Source: Calonectria ilicicola (taxonomy: Eukaryota; Ascomycota; Sordariomycetes; Hypocreales; Nectriaceae). From it: a stretch of 64,000 bases of DNA. Made by a program: the position numbers and the translations under genes. This document shows, one piece after another, positions 20,816 through 33,060 of this stretch. Position 1 is the stretch's first letter. Every line of letters starts with the position of its first letter. The stretch lies in contig CP085833.1 of the NCBI GenBank assembly GCA_020809705.1, positions 124,001 through 188,000 on the forward strand, read 5' to 3'. Below the pieces are notes generated by a model that had not been told where the DNA came from, did no database searches, and saw nothing but the letters and a program-made list of their open reading frames with translations.

Positions 20816-22480
20816 ATGCATCGGACTTTTTCTTTGAAGGCCAAGCGTTGTGACATTGATGTGGCTCAATGGGGAGTTGCAGCTCCTTGCAGTAGCGAGC
20901 TATTCAAGGCTAAGGACTGCCCTCTGAAACAATATGCTTTGCGATGGGACCGTAAGTTTCCCCCGAGACTGTTAATTTATCAGTCGGCAAATAAAAGAAA
21001 AAGAACCGAAATACTAATGGTTCTAAATTTTAGATCGTTTCAGCTTTGAATCCGATCATCGGACTGGCTCATCGTTGAAGGGAGCGTTCAAGTATTTGCA
21101 AAACCCCGGTATTATCTCTTTAGGTGGTGGTGTTCCTCTTCCGGAATATTTTCCATTTCAAAACATCGAATTTCATGCAACAGATTTTCCGACTTCAGCT
21201 GATTGCCCAGTAAACGCACCTGTCGGCAACGTCCTGCGGGCGGGCAAATATGACCTTTCCAATGGCAATAGCATCTTCGACTTGTCAGTAGCCTTGAATT
21301 ATGGTCAAGGTAGCGGGTCTGCCCAGTTGCTTCGTTGGGTTACTGAACATGTAGAAATTGTACACAACCCTCCATATGCAGACTGGCAATGCACTATGAC
21401 GATTGGTAACACCTCTGCTATAGATATGGTGTTGAGGATGTTCACCAAACCCGGGGACTTTATTTTGGGGGACAGCTACACGTTCGTGGCAGCGGTCGAA
21501 ACTGCAAAACCAATGGGTGTTGAATTTTTTGGCATTGAAATGGACGAGGAAGGCATTCTGCCTTGCAAGCTGAAAAGAACACTCGATGATTGGAATCCAG
21601 CAGATCATCAAGGCGCTCGCAAACCGTTTCTTCTGTATCTTGTCCCAACTGGTCAGAATCCAACGGGAGCAACACAGAGCCTTGAGCGTCGGCAAAGTCT
21701 ATACCGGGTTGCTCAGGAACACGATTTGCTTATTTTGGAAGATGACCCATATTACTTTTTGCAGATGAAATCACAGCCTTCAGCCACCGAGACGCCTGGA
21801 GACTTTCTACGAGACATTATTCCATCCTACCTCACCGTGGATACAGATGGGCGGGTCATACGGATGGATTCTTTCAGCAAGATTCTCGGTCCTGGTCTAC
21901 GTCTTGGCTGGCTGACGGCCTCAAATCAGATCGTTGAGCGATACAAGGCTCATGCAGATGTTTCAACCCAAGGCCCAAGTGGCTTGAGTCAGCTTGCTGT
22001 ATTCAAGCTCTTGGACGAGCACTGGGGCCATGCTGGATTTGTCTCTTGGCTGATTCATCTTCGCAAGGAATACTCTCACCGCCGGGACAATGCCGTCAAA
22101 GCGTGCGGTCTCTACCTTCCCAAAGAAGTTGCCAGTTGGCAAGTTCCGGGGGCAGGTATGTTTGTGAGTTATGAACCGTGATACCACCTATTTTCAATGA
22201 TACTAATACGCTATTTCAGTTGTGGGTCAAAATAGACTGCTCAAAACATCCGCAAGCTGGTTCCCGAGCAGCGACAGATATTGAAGAGGAAATATGGAAG
22301 GAGACCATTGCACACGGAACACTGATTGCGAGAGGAAGTTGGTTTTATCCAACAACAAGAGGGCCTTGCGGTGATGTCTTCTATAGGCTTACCTTCGCGG
22401 CCTCCTCTTTCAACAATGTTGATGAGGCAGTGAAACGCTTTGGCGAATCTTTGAGAACCTGTTTTGGAATAACTGCGTAA
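20816..22480 (+). CDS. PLP-dependent aminotransferase, class I/II
   Basis: Three exons (introns 20952-21033, 22164-22219) give 508 residues, matching fungal aromatic or 2-aminoadipate type aminotransferases. The PLP Schiff-base lysine is Lys328 in SFSKILGPGLRLGW. Upstream, LVPTGQNPTG supplies the cofactor Asn, and EDDPYYFL supplies the Asp-x-x-Tyr that contacts the pyridine ring. FYRLTF near the end carries the substrate-carboxylate Arg. It would exchange amino and oxo groups between an aromatic or branched amino acid and 2-oxoglutarate. The start at 20816 is the first ATG in the exon. The divergent partner is a 2-oxoacid reductase remnant, a sensible pairing since aminotransferases make 2-oxoacids. 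Confidence 0.9.
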
Positions 22481-23487
22481 AACTTATAAAACGCATCATG
22501 AAGTTAGTACATATGGATAAAAACTCATAGAGGACGGTGGTTTGTGCCGCTTACCGCCGAGACATCAGCTCAAAGATAAATTGTAGGGGTGCGCTTGAAT
22601 GAACAGCAAATCAAAATTCCAATGTGATCATAAAGTTGCTACGTTGGTGGGCACGCATGAGCCTGCCCTCAAATAATTGCCAATCGGAACTCATTAACTA
22701 TACACGAGGTCTCCTGATTGTTTAGGCCTAAACACCGGCAAATCCAGGGGCGTGAAAACTAACTGGGAAGCTTTGATCCAATACCAAGTCATACGGTGAG
22801 ATGGCTCTGTTCGGGAAGTTCCACATTCAGTAAGTAACTGAGCTATTTACGTTTTCGGTGTAATCACCGGCTAGATTCCGCTAACAAGTCTATACGATTC
22901 TTGTGTTGCGCCTAATGCATGGCTTCAGGGCATCGTGCATGCTATCCACAAATACGAATATTGTCGCCTGAGAAGTGGAGTATTGGGTAGTTAGTGTTAC
23001 TACTTCGGATGCAACGTTGCCTTATAAGATCGATTTTCGATTTGCATGCTAAACTTGACAATTTCATTGATCTGCGTCGCAAAGCTTGCTTCAGACTCAA
23101 TCAAGAACGTATTTACTGTTTTCTACTATTGCACTCGTGACTTGCCGCGCTATTCGCAGATCACTGAAATTGAGTCAGGATTTACAGCAACATGGGTGGT
23201 CTCGTATAGGTAGTCCGGCTATGGTTAATTTCAACCTTGGCATACAGCTGACGGTTGCATTTGCTTACGTGAGGGATCTGCACTGCATGTAGTTCCTACA
23301 TGTAGTGTAGCCACATTCTGTACGGTTCGTGTAAATAAAATGCGGTCGTTTGAAATATGCGCTCTAAGAATTATTATAAGAACAACTGTCAGTAATTCAG
23401 ATAATTTAGCTCTCCGGACATTAAAAACTGCCAATAGCTTTTCAAGCAAGACACTTGTGAATTTCAACTTTCAACTGATCCGTCAAA
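22481..23487. other. intergenic region
   Basis: About 1 kb of AT-rich sequence upstream of a small secreted-protein gene. No supported gene or repeat seen. Confidence 0.55.
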
Positions 23488-24101
23488 ATGAAGGCCATCC
23501 TTAGCTTTGCGATTGCATCAGCCATGTTCTCAACCGGCTTCTCAGCCGCTCCAGACCCTTGGTGCCTTCCCCCAAACGTCGTGCCCCCAAGTAATGGGGG
23601 CTGGCCAGCAGCTCCAAATGTTTACCTGGATGCGGAAGAGGTCCAAGCTCGGGTAAACTCAACAGACTATAAACCTGATGAACGACAGCCAGGAAACGTG
23701 AGAGCCGCTAGTTTCTTTCCAGTTGATATACTTATTGGTAATATATAGGTCTACATGTGCACCGGAGAGAACTTTACAGAATCTTGCCGACTCATGTATG
23801 CAGGACTCAGCATTGACCACTGCTCCAGAATGGATAATGCTCTTTCTCGAGGAGCAGGGTCCATCTATATAGAAAAAGGCACAATTTGCTACTTGGCAGA
23901 GTATGTCAATTTCACTGAAGATTTACAGACCATTGCTCATTTTATCCTAGGGAAAGTGGTACGGCAGCATGTGATGCTCATACCCGATTGGTATCGGGAG
24001 AGAGCATAACCAACCTTAGATCAATCAACCGGGAGGGAACCGATAGAACATTGAGCAGGGCCACTACTCATGTTGTTTGCATCAAATGTCTAAACTGTTA
24101 A
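23488..24101 (+). CDS. small secreted cysteine-rich protein
   Basis: Three exons (introns 23698-23748, 23901-23950) give 170 residues. A signal peptide of about 20 residues ends in GFSA-AP. The mature part has Cys residues in VYMCTGENF, ESCRLMY, DHCSR, TICYLAE and later TAACDA. The VYxCT...C...C...G..C pattern resembles a widespread ascomycete family of small secreted beta-rich proteins, often expressed at the host or surface interface. The last exon is my choice: the TAG acceptor at 23950 keeps phase and adds a Cys-containing tail ending in CLNC, whereas reading through stops at 24009 without those cysteines. Function unknown. Confidence 0.65.
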
Positions 24102-25007
24102 TCGGATGGAATAAATTATGGAAGGGCCACGTTACACGGGATATTATCTGAAGTTGAAGGCGATTAGCTAGCCGGCCGTTGTATCTTTAGATCGAAGTTA
24201 GTCCGATAAACATTAGATTTTTCGCCACCTTGACTCTCCAATACATAAAAGAGGGATGGAAAGATTGACAAACCATTCAAGAATACCCTATATCTATTTA
24301 TTTTTTAACTGTATGAATTGTACGGGCACCTTTAGTAAATTAAGGTTTAGGCGCTTTCGACGCAATTGCATCATGGCTCGGGAGACATGGTTCTGGTGGG
24401 TGCGGATTCGAAAGCCTAAAAGAAAATGGCTGAAAACGTTAGTGCTCACAAAAAGGATGTGCTATGCCCTTCTTGGGTCTAGCAAACGAAGGTCAAAATT
24501 ATGATTGAGTTGGGTGTTCAAAGTCTAACAATGTCTTACCTATGAAAGCTTTTAGAACCTCCTCGGCCTTTCCATGGATTCTGTTTTAGGAATTGGGAAC
24601 TAGTGCTCCTTGTTACTAGATCTAGAGATTCAACATACTCTCTTTCACAATGATTGTGGTGGTCTCCATGCTGGTGATTCATATTTTTTACGTCATCTGA
24701 ACAAGATTAGCATGTTCTTGCTTTTGTAGACTAACCATTGTTGAGTTTTGATAAACAGATGGGGACTGGTCGAGGAGTAAAAAGGTGAAACCTAAACACA
24801 GCCACCGCTTCCGTCAGGAATTTTGCCACACTGCGCTTTCGAGTGCCATTAAAACTTTGCTCTGTCCCAGATCCATTTGGCAAGATTTCTTTTTCTCTTC
24901 TCTGCACGTTTCGTAAAGAAAGGTGTCGCTCCAAAAAGGATGGTTTGGCGGCTGAATGTTGCATGCTGCGTTCCTTTACTCGGCGAAGCCCCAATACAAC
25001 CGTCACC
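24102..25007. other. intergenic region
   Basis: About 900 bp. Small open frames at 24256-24504 and 24843-25274 have no supporting motif; the latter overlaps the real start of the next gene in another frame. Nothing else recognised. Confidence 0.5.
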
Positions 25008-26205
25008 ATGCCGGGCCTATTCGTGCCAGATAACTACAAACCAGATTTGCCGAATCAGATAGATATGATTGTGGCTTCTGTCGCTTGGGGATTCTCTCTT
25101 GGTACAATCATCTTTAACTGTAGCAAAGCGCTACAGCAGACTATATCGACATTCCGGCGGAAGAAACGATTTACATTCTACATCACTCTCATATGGTTGG
25201 AAATCTGTTCTAGTCTTTCTTTGAGTATAATATGCTGGATGTATCTGCGGTCATATATTCAACCAAGCATGTAGTTCTTCTTTTTCATTAGTGAGTATTC
25301 GCCAGCCCTTGTTGATTAGAATACAATATTAACAATGGTGAAATAGTTGTTACATGGTCAACCCAAGTACAGTGCTTAATTCAAATCATTATCAACCGAG
25401 TCGGACTTCTTCTGGTTGTTCGAGAACACGCAACTAGACTCAAGTGGGGTTGTTTCTTTACCCTTCTCACGATCAATATTAGTGTCTTCTGTATCTGGAT
25501 TCCAGCTCGCCTCCAGATCAACGAAACGTATATCCGTGTTAACGATATATGGGATCGCTGTGAAAAGGTCATCTTCGGCCTCATGGATGCTACCCTAAAC
25601 ATTATATTCATAGTCACTGTTAAAAGGCGTCTAATTGAAAACGGGCTACGGAAATATACTGCATTATATCACGCAAACCTGATTCTTGTAGTATTTTCTA
25701 TAGGTCTTGATGTGGGTCTCCTTCCTAGAATGCATAGGGAGATTGCATTGATATTGACTTGCAAAAACAGATTCTGCTGATATCCATGATGTCTTTACCT
25801 AATAGTTTTGTGTATGACCCTTTCCCATAGATTATACCATGTACCGATGACACTGATCCTTTCACGCACAGCTATATTCAGTTTCATCCTCTTGTGTATC
25901 TTCTAAAGCTACACATTGAAATGAACATGGCCGAACTCATTGGAAAGGTTGTTCGTGCCAGCAACCCACTAAATGAATACGGCGATACCACAGAACCCAC
26001 AATTATGCAAAGTCGTATTGACGACCACAACACTTTCGACAACACTGGTTATACATCACAAGTGGAACCCATTAACGAAGAAGAAATCGGGATAGAGAAA
26101 TACCAAAATATCCAAGGCATTATGAAGACCATGGAGACAAAGATCACGAGATCAAGCGAAAAAGATTATGATGATGAGCTGGCGGGTGCATCATCGCAGT
26201 GCTAA
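25008..26205 (+). pseudogene. multi-pass membrane protein with in-frame TAG
   Basis: Four exons (introns 25291-25346, 25712-25770, 25812-25871) sum to 341 codons. They resemble an Ascomycota-specific integral membrane family of unknown function, with about seven spans, an IWIPARLQI loop and a hydrophilic acidic tail. Codon 89 is TAG (25272-25274) inside a predicted span, between PSM and FFFFI. The phase only works if the exon runs past this TAG to GTGAGT at 25291. Using GTAGTT at 25271 as donor would skip the stop but shifts the frame. The gene is therefore interrupted unless the stop is read through or edited. Everything downstream is intact, so the lesion looks recent. Confidence 0.65.
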
Positions 26206-26687
26206 AAGGTGACGTAGATTTCCTGTTGGTACGTTGACTTTCAATATAAAATTTACTCAGACTTTTAAATTTTGCACAATTAGCAAAACTTTCCTAGGCA
26301 ATTTCATCGCGAAGTTTGGAAAAGAAGGGCTTGGTGAACCACTGCCATACAATAAACTGCCCTTCAAATTATTAGCCCAGTTAATCGCATTCTTCGATTT
26401 CAATGCTTACCTAATTAATAACACCAATTGGAGCCAATCTGAAGCTTGCATCGGGTAAGATCTGCCTCGGCAGAATCTACCCCTCATGGCTTAATAATCT
26501 GGAGAGAATGATGTGCTCATCACGTCACTTGGTGACTGAATGAGATTGCTGGCTATTTAACAAGCTACTAAAATGGAAGTGCAACGAATTTTGCCTCGCA
26601 AAATTAAAATTAGCAATTTAAATCAGTTTTCAGACCGAGAGGTCATATCTTACTCACAGAATTGACGACCAAAACAAATCGCCAACA
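26206..26687. other. intergenic region
   Basis: A 482 bp spacer between tandem genes. I see nothing beyond a likely promoter for the next gene. Confidence 0.5.
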
Positions 26688-27838
26688 ATGAAGGAAGCTC
26701 TTGTATCGAAAGGTTTGTGCCGCAGATCATCCACTGTTGAATAATTCTGACATCATACAGGCCCTAAAGTGACAATTGTTGACTCTCCAATCCCAAAGCC
26801 CAATGCCGACCAGGTTGTTGTCAGGGTGGTTGTGAGCGGTTCCAACCCAAAGGACTGGAAAGTGCCGGAATGGACAAACACTTCACTAAATCAGGGTGAT
26901 GATATTGCTGGAATCATCCATACGGTGGGGGCCAATGTGACAGAATTCAAGCCTGGAGACCGTGTGGCTGCTTTTCATGAGATACGTGCACCTCACGGGT
27001 CATACGCAGAGTACGCTGTTGCGTGGCAACATACAACGTTCCACCTCCCATCTGAAACCAGCTTTGAGGGTAAGATATGAACTTCTACGCAACAATAAAA
27101 AGTTTCGGTGAAGTGGAGGGATGCTAAGACGTCAAATTACCAGAGGCTGCAGCTATTCCACTTGCCGCTGCAACCGCTGCAGTGGCGCTATATCTCCGAT
27201 TGGGGCTGCCAGAGCCTTGGAGACCGGCAACCAAGGCACTACCACTCGTCATCTATGGTGCGTCATCTGCCGTTGGCTCCTACGCCGTTCAGCTGGCCCA
27301 AAGAAGCAATATCCACCCAATCATTGGTATTGCCGGTAGCTCCGCATCCCATGTTGAGCAATTTCTTGACCGAAGCAAGGGTGATACAATCGTTGACTAC
27401 CGTAACGGGGACGCTGCAGTCGTTGAAGGCTTAAAAAATGCACTTGGTGGAGCTAAATTATATCATGCATTCGATGCCGTGTCTGAACACGGCAGCTTTA
27501 TTAACCTTAGCAAGGTCCTTGCTGAAGGCTCCAAAATTTCACTTATCCTACCGGGGAAAGACTACAAGGAAATTCCTTCATACATTGAAAAGTCCATCAC
27601 CAGTGTCGGCACGGTTCATAATGACGAGAAAGACTTTGGGTTCCTTATCTTTCGATACTTTGCCCGTGGTTTGCTGACTGGTTGGTTTAAACCACAGCCT
27701 CATTTGGTGGTGCCTGGTGGTCTCGGAGGGATTCAGACCGCATTGGAAAACCTCAAAGCCGGAAAGGCACATGCCATAAAATATGTTTTTAGAATTTCAG
27801 AGACTAAGGGTGTGCATGAAGATGCAGCACGCATATAG
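26688..27838 (+). CDS. MDR-family oxidoreductase (quinone/enoyl reductase type)
   Basis: Three exons (introns 26713-26760, 27070-27143) give 342 residues. It is a medium-chain dehydrogenase/reductase lacking both zinc sites. The GroES-like part includes SGSNPKDWK and PGDRVAAFHE, and the Rossmann motif is YGASSAVGSYAVQLA. This resembles fungal ToxD-like reductases and the trans-acting enoyl reductases of polyketide clusters, which use NADPH on enones. The first exon is only 25 nt, yet MKEALVSKG is the classic MDR N-terminus, supporting the start. No polyketide synthase is in the window, so a general quinone or enone reductase is more likely. Confidence 0.88.
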
Positions 27839-28400
27839 AGTAGTTTGGTCATTTTGCACAGCCCACCTCAATCTGTTGGGAAGATGATGTTGCTGGACGG
27901 CTTTGTTATTTTTACAAAAAATATCTAGATTGTCACATTTCACATTTGCTTGATTTGTAATTCGTGACCAAGAATCCAGTCAAATATTCTCTAATTTGTT
28001 TCTGCCAATTTTATAGTTACCGTGTCACCTATTTGCAAAAGGAAAGATTATAATTCAGAGGCCAAAAACAGTTTGGCTGTGCCAACATATTTTAGTGGGA
28101 GATAGGCAGCAAGTTAACTAAAGAGAATAGCTTAGCACCTATAAGCCAAACACCAACCTATCGGAGTAGAGAACAAATAAAAGTTGCAGGTTTGGTTTAG
28201 GCCATTTCTACGTTACAGATCAGGCAGGAAAGTCCAAAATGGGAAAATTGATCTATCTCATGGGTAATAGTATTGGGTTGACGATATTTGATTGTAACAA
28301 AGGGGATGACGGATTTTGTATCCATTTTGTCTTGGCTATCTGATTACAGCTACCACGTCAGATGGATCGCTAGTGAATGTTGCCCTGGGCACGATTCCCA
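27839..28400. other. convergent intergenic spacer
   Basis: A 562 bp AT-rich 3' spacer; nothing recognised. Confidence 0.55.
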
Positions 28401-29896
28401 TTATTCAGTAATCAATGTGTCAAAAAGACTCATTTTGACCGTGTCAAGCTCCTGCACAGCCTGAATTTCGTCATCCAAGCTGGCGAAAAACTTCTCTTCA
28501 TTCCAATTTGGCTTCCATCCCAGCTGATAGGCATTAACTGGAACTAACTCCCCACTAAAGGCAACTATTAATGTGGATTATCATAAAATATTCAAATTTA
28601 CTTACCTAGATGTTCCAATTGCACGTAGATATTTGCGAGGAAAGCCAAGGTTTTGTGCTGCCATGTCATCGTTGGGCCAAATATGGACCGTTGGCTCTGT
28701 AATTAACCCGCGTGAGTACAAGGCTTCAGAAAGGCCATCCATGACCTTCCACCAAGGTGATCTATGGGCCATTGCAAAATAGTAGCCGTTTTTACCGATG
28801 GGGAGCGTCTGATCTTGCTGCAAAATCTTTTCCAGCAACAGGGTGTATAGGGCGGTTAGGTCATCGATGTGCACGGCTGGGGGGCTCTTAAATAATATTA
28901 GTTACCAAAATCGATTATCAGATGAGGAAGATTTCACCGCAATGGAAGATGTAGAATAGGTGAAATCTTCTGGATACAGAAACTTACTCCGTCCTTGTCA
29001 AATTTGTAGACAGTTTTAAGCTTGATGCTAGTTCTGGTCAAAGCCGGGATGTTTACGGAGAGCTTTCTCCATTCTCCACGGCCTCTTCCATCTATGAAGA
29101 CATTAATAATGATTCCTACATAATTGTGAAATAGTGCTTTGTGAGTAGATTGCACTTACAAACCATTGGGACAGCGACATTCAAAGTGATGACTTCTTGT
29201 GCTTGACCCTCTTCTGCCACGAGAATGTTGTTCTGTAATGGAAGTTAAAGGGCAATCCTGACTAGACATGATGTATCGAATGGATAAAATCTTACTTGTC
29301 GGACTGGATTGGGTTCTGTTATCTGTTTCTCTTTCTCCAGAATGCAGTCTGTATCTTTGACCTCTCCGAATGGCCATCCGCCCTCTTCAGAAAACATGGT
29401 GGCTACTGAGGACTAAATGAATATTAGAATATGTCTAAATTATGTGTTTGGAGAATTACATGAATGTAATGCGTCTTAATACCGCTCTCTCGGCGTCGCT
29501 GACCGAGTGCATTAATGAGGTTGGACACCATGCGTGAGTCTATCGCGCCAGCCGTATGAACGACGATGTTGACTAAAGTTTAATTAGTAAAATAGATGTT
29601 AGTAATTCCCATATTGTTGAACATACTCTCATTTTGGCGGATGGCCTCAAGGACCGACGCATTGTCGGTGAGGTCGACCTGAATCACACCAACGCCCAGT
29701 TTTGACAAACTTTCGGCCTGTTCTTGAGACCGAACTGCGGCATAAAATTTAACAGGATTGAATAAGTCGTCATTCCTGGATGAAAGGTGCGCAAGAAGGG
29801 AACCGCCACTACTAGAGGTTAGTTAACTGCGATAAAAGGACATGAGATGACATGCATGAAGCCAGCAGCGCCGGTGATGAGGATATTTTGAGTCAT
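28401..29896 (-). CDS. NAD(P)-dependent epimerase/dehydratase-like protein
   Basis: Eight exons give 354 residues: exons at 29856-29896, 29627-29808, 29460-29572, 29296-29412, 29160-29232, 28988-29091, 28606-28886 and 28401-28554. The extended-SDR nucleotide motif GAAGFIGG is formed across the first intron, whose donor is GC (GCATGT) and whose acceptor is TAGTAG. Later landmarks are VDLTD, VVHTAG at the NAxAG position, and VPMVYGRG, also made across an intron. The usual YxxxK dyad is not obvious: TDCILEKEK and PVRQNN occupy the region. Relatives are fungal NAD-binding proteins of unclear substrate. It is divergent from the second Zn2Cys6 regulator across 364 bp. Confidence 0.82.
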
Positions 29897-30260
29897 GGTG
29901 AAGTGTAGTTGAGCTGTGATCTAAGTGTTTTCGGACTGAATGTGGTGATACTTTTTCTCTCAATATTGAGATAGTTAGCAACTTCTTATAGCGATTCGAG
30001 TTCATGATGGATCTCTTTGCAAATAACTGCCCATTCTAAAACACCTTCGCTATACAGTGAGCGATGCAGGGATGTACCGCAACGACGCATCGCGATTGGC
30101 ACCACTAGCAAGAAAAACCCCACAGAAGCCCCACTACGCTGAAGACTGTCGGAAACCCGCGCGTTTCCGGCGGATTTGTCATCGTCATCTCGACCGGTTT
30201 GAACCAGTTCTAGTCACCTTAAGCAGATTGTTGGCTTTTCATCATTAGAAATCATCTGAT
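29897..30260. promoter_or_regulatory. divergent epimerase/regulator promoter
   Basis: A 364 bp shared upstream region. The stretch at about 30060-30200 is richer in CGG/CCG-type triplets than its surroundings. No specific site is convincing. Confidence 0.4.
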
Positions 30261-32699
30261 ATGGAATCCCGCGGGAATGATTCCAGGCCAAGACCGAATG
30301 GTCGACCAGCGATTGCGCGCCGCTCTGTACGACCCCCACCCGCCTGCGATCCTGTTGACTAACCTCGTCCTTAGTGTGATCAATGCCGAGCACGAAAGGT
30401 TGGTTGTTTTTACCTTGGAAATCGGACAAAGGAAAGAAAAAAACACTGACAGTTCGATGGCTGGTAGATTGGATGTGACAGAGGTTCGCCCTGTTCAAAT
30501 TGCTTGTCGGCTCGGGTTGATTGCACCCACAGCACAGTCACAACCAAAGCTGTAGCTTCCAAGCAGAGAGTCTTGATCTTAGCAGAATAGTACGCTGGAA
30601 GAAAAATTTCCGACTTTTCGTGTTGCTAATACTATTTCTACTGGAAGCGAGCGCAAAATTGACGGTATTGTGCACAATGTCGATGCCATCAGACGCCTTC
30701 TCGAAGAATCAGGTAGACGCAGCAACATCCATGCCCAGCCAGTAAACGATGCTTCGACAGTCAATTCCACAAGCAAAGGTGCCTTTACTTTACTGAATGA
30801 GCCCCAAACCGGTTGCCATGTGCTTCCGCCATCAGAGGCTCCATCTATCACCATTCCGCTATGGGATCATTCGGCTCACGTCATCGATTTTGTCAAAGAT
30901 ATCATTGAAAGAGCAGCAAACAGCGACAATGATTTGATTATAGCAGGGCACGATTCTACCCAAGTTCTGGCGTCTTTGAGAAATCTGATAAGTGCTTTGG
31001 ATAGTCCCGAAATCGCCCACAGTCTCCAACCGGTTGGACCCACGGCCGAAAAGCTTCAAAGAGAAACATCCATGCCGCCACTAGAATCTGTTGTGGAAAT
31101 TCTAAGATGGTCTAAGAGTGCGTCTCCAACCCATTCATTCTATCATAAACTCATATTTGAAATGGCAGAGCACGCCGATTACAGCAGGATAACCTGGATC
31201 TGCAAGATTTTTCCTCTGGAGAAATTTGAAGAAATTTGCTGCAAAGTGTACTTTGCAGTGAGTGACTATACCGAAATAGAATTCATAATTGCCAATGGCT
31301 TCTTATCATATGTCTTTGCGGAACACATGGCCATCCATGGTGTCGAAAACTCACGAGAATTCTCCTACATGTGCCGGTCAAACCTTGACGTATCGTTGCC
31401 ACGACTGCCGCTGCTTTTACCAGCCTCGGCTGAGGTAATTGCCGCATTGACGCTTGCTGTAAGTTAGGATGTACTATCGGCGCAAATCGCACTTTCTAAC
31501 ATTCTCAAGGCCTTGCACTCTATTGAAGATTCAAAAGCTTCGAGGGCATGGACATTGATCTCATCAGCTTTGAGCCTTTGCCAAACACTAGGTTACCATC
31601 GCCTTAGGTTAGCCAGAAGGCCCGGAGAGATCATACAAAATTACACAGAGACTCTTTTTTGGTTCGTTTATAGTCTTGAAGGCGGGCTGTCCTTAAGACT
31701 TGGGCGATCTTCGGGAATTCAGGATACAGACATTACTTTGCCGATCGATCCTACTGAACCACGAACGACCAAAGTTGCCAGAATCCAGAGAAAGGTTTAC
31801 AACCAACTGTATAGCCCGGTTGCGTTGTCCTCGTCTGCAGAGAGGCGCGGCAAAATAGCACAAGAGCTTACGAAGGAAATCAAGGCTGTTATTGAAGAGT
31901 CGCGCTTTGATATCTCTGTACGTTTGCATTATTTTTTTTTCTTATTTGCAATACTCAGAATCGCTCATAAAATATTATAGAATATCGCAAGCAAACTGGG
32001 AGACTCTGAGGAGAATCCCATGAGAATGGTCTACCTTCATTGTGGCTGGGTGTGTCAGTCCTCGCTGCTTGTTCTGATTCTCAGGGCAATCCCTGTCACG
32101 GAAGACTCAGAAATCTTTGAGAAGTGTCTTGCTGCTGCTCGTGAAACATTCGACATACACCAGCAATGTATGTCCATAGTTCGCGCTTGCAGAGACCCTT
32201 TGCTGGTCACCAAATATATAACGTGGTAAGTGGATGGGGCCTTTGGGAGGAGTGCGTTTAATCACTTGTCTTTACTAATTTGAAGGGTTACAGGGCACTG
32301 TTACATACCCCGTTCGTCCCGTTTAGTATTCTATTCACCCATTCTATTTACCGCTCCGATATTGCTGATCTCGGCCGCTTGGATGATTTTGCAGCATCCT
32401 TGAAACATCAAGCGGATGACAAAGAATCACCCAAGCATGCCTATCAACTATATGACCTCCTGTGTCAAGCTGCAAGACTTCACATTGAACCCAGAATGTC
32501 TAAGCTTCCAGGCGACGCGATTCCGTTTATCAATCATGCAGAATTTTCAGATGACACAGTGCAAGCCAATGTCATAACAGACATGGAAACGGAGATGGAT
32601 ATGCTCCAAGCCAATGATTATTCCCCTATTGATCTCGGGGACTGGTATTACAGTAACCAACAGTTAATGAGCTTGTTGGATGAAGATTTCATGTTTTGA
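30261..32699 (+). CDS. Zn2Cys6 transcription factor
   Basis: Seven exons (introns 30327-30374, 30399-30467, 30590-30647, 31459-31509, 31918-31980, 32226-32293) give 693 residues. The zinc cluster is spread over three exons, one only 24 nt long: CDQCRARK, then IGCDRGSPCSNC, then LSARVDC. This reconstructs C-x2-C-x6-C-x5-C-x2-C-x6-C exactly. A coil (KQRVLILAEYERKID and onward) follows, formed across the third intron. The rest is a fungal regulator domain with a helical SLCQTLGYHRL segment and an acidic C-terminus ending in LLDEDFMF, a plausible activation tail. It is divergent from the epimerase-like gene, a likely target. Automatic annotation could easily miss the N-terminal microexons. Confidence 0.88.
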
Positions 32700-33060
32700 T
32701 TGAGTTTATTTTTTCCAACCGCCACTTCAATTTGGCCAATTTGTTCAATTCTCTACCGATCCTTCCGTTGCCCTTGGGTGGAGATGGTTAGCACGAGTGG
32801 ATTTTCTAGGTTGCGGGGCTTCGCGGTATTTTCTTAAGTCCGAAAGGTCCTAACGGGGCTAGCTTCACTGATCCCCCCTGTTCATCCCGCACCAATAATT
32901 TTTTCTCTGTGCTTCGCGTTTTGCCAAGTCCGATATGAATTCGGGATACGGCCTTTAATTGTTCAGTGTGGCAACGACCAAGCCCTTCTTCTTCTTCCTC
33001 TTCTTGTTCGCTCCTGATTTGCGGATATCCAATGCCGCTTTACTTCTCGGCCATACCTCA
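32700..33060. other. intergenic region
   Basis: A 361 bp spacer and presumed promoter. An open frame reaches upstream of the next ATG, but it lacks an ATG and is pyrimidine-rich, as in fungal 5' leaders. Confidence 0.5.

Noticed and set aside
25271..25346. Intron starting GTAGTT that would skip the TAG in the membrane-protein gene
   Set aside because: It leaves two bases before and two after the junction, shifting the downstream frame.
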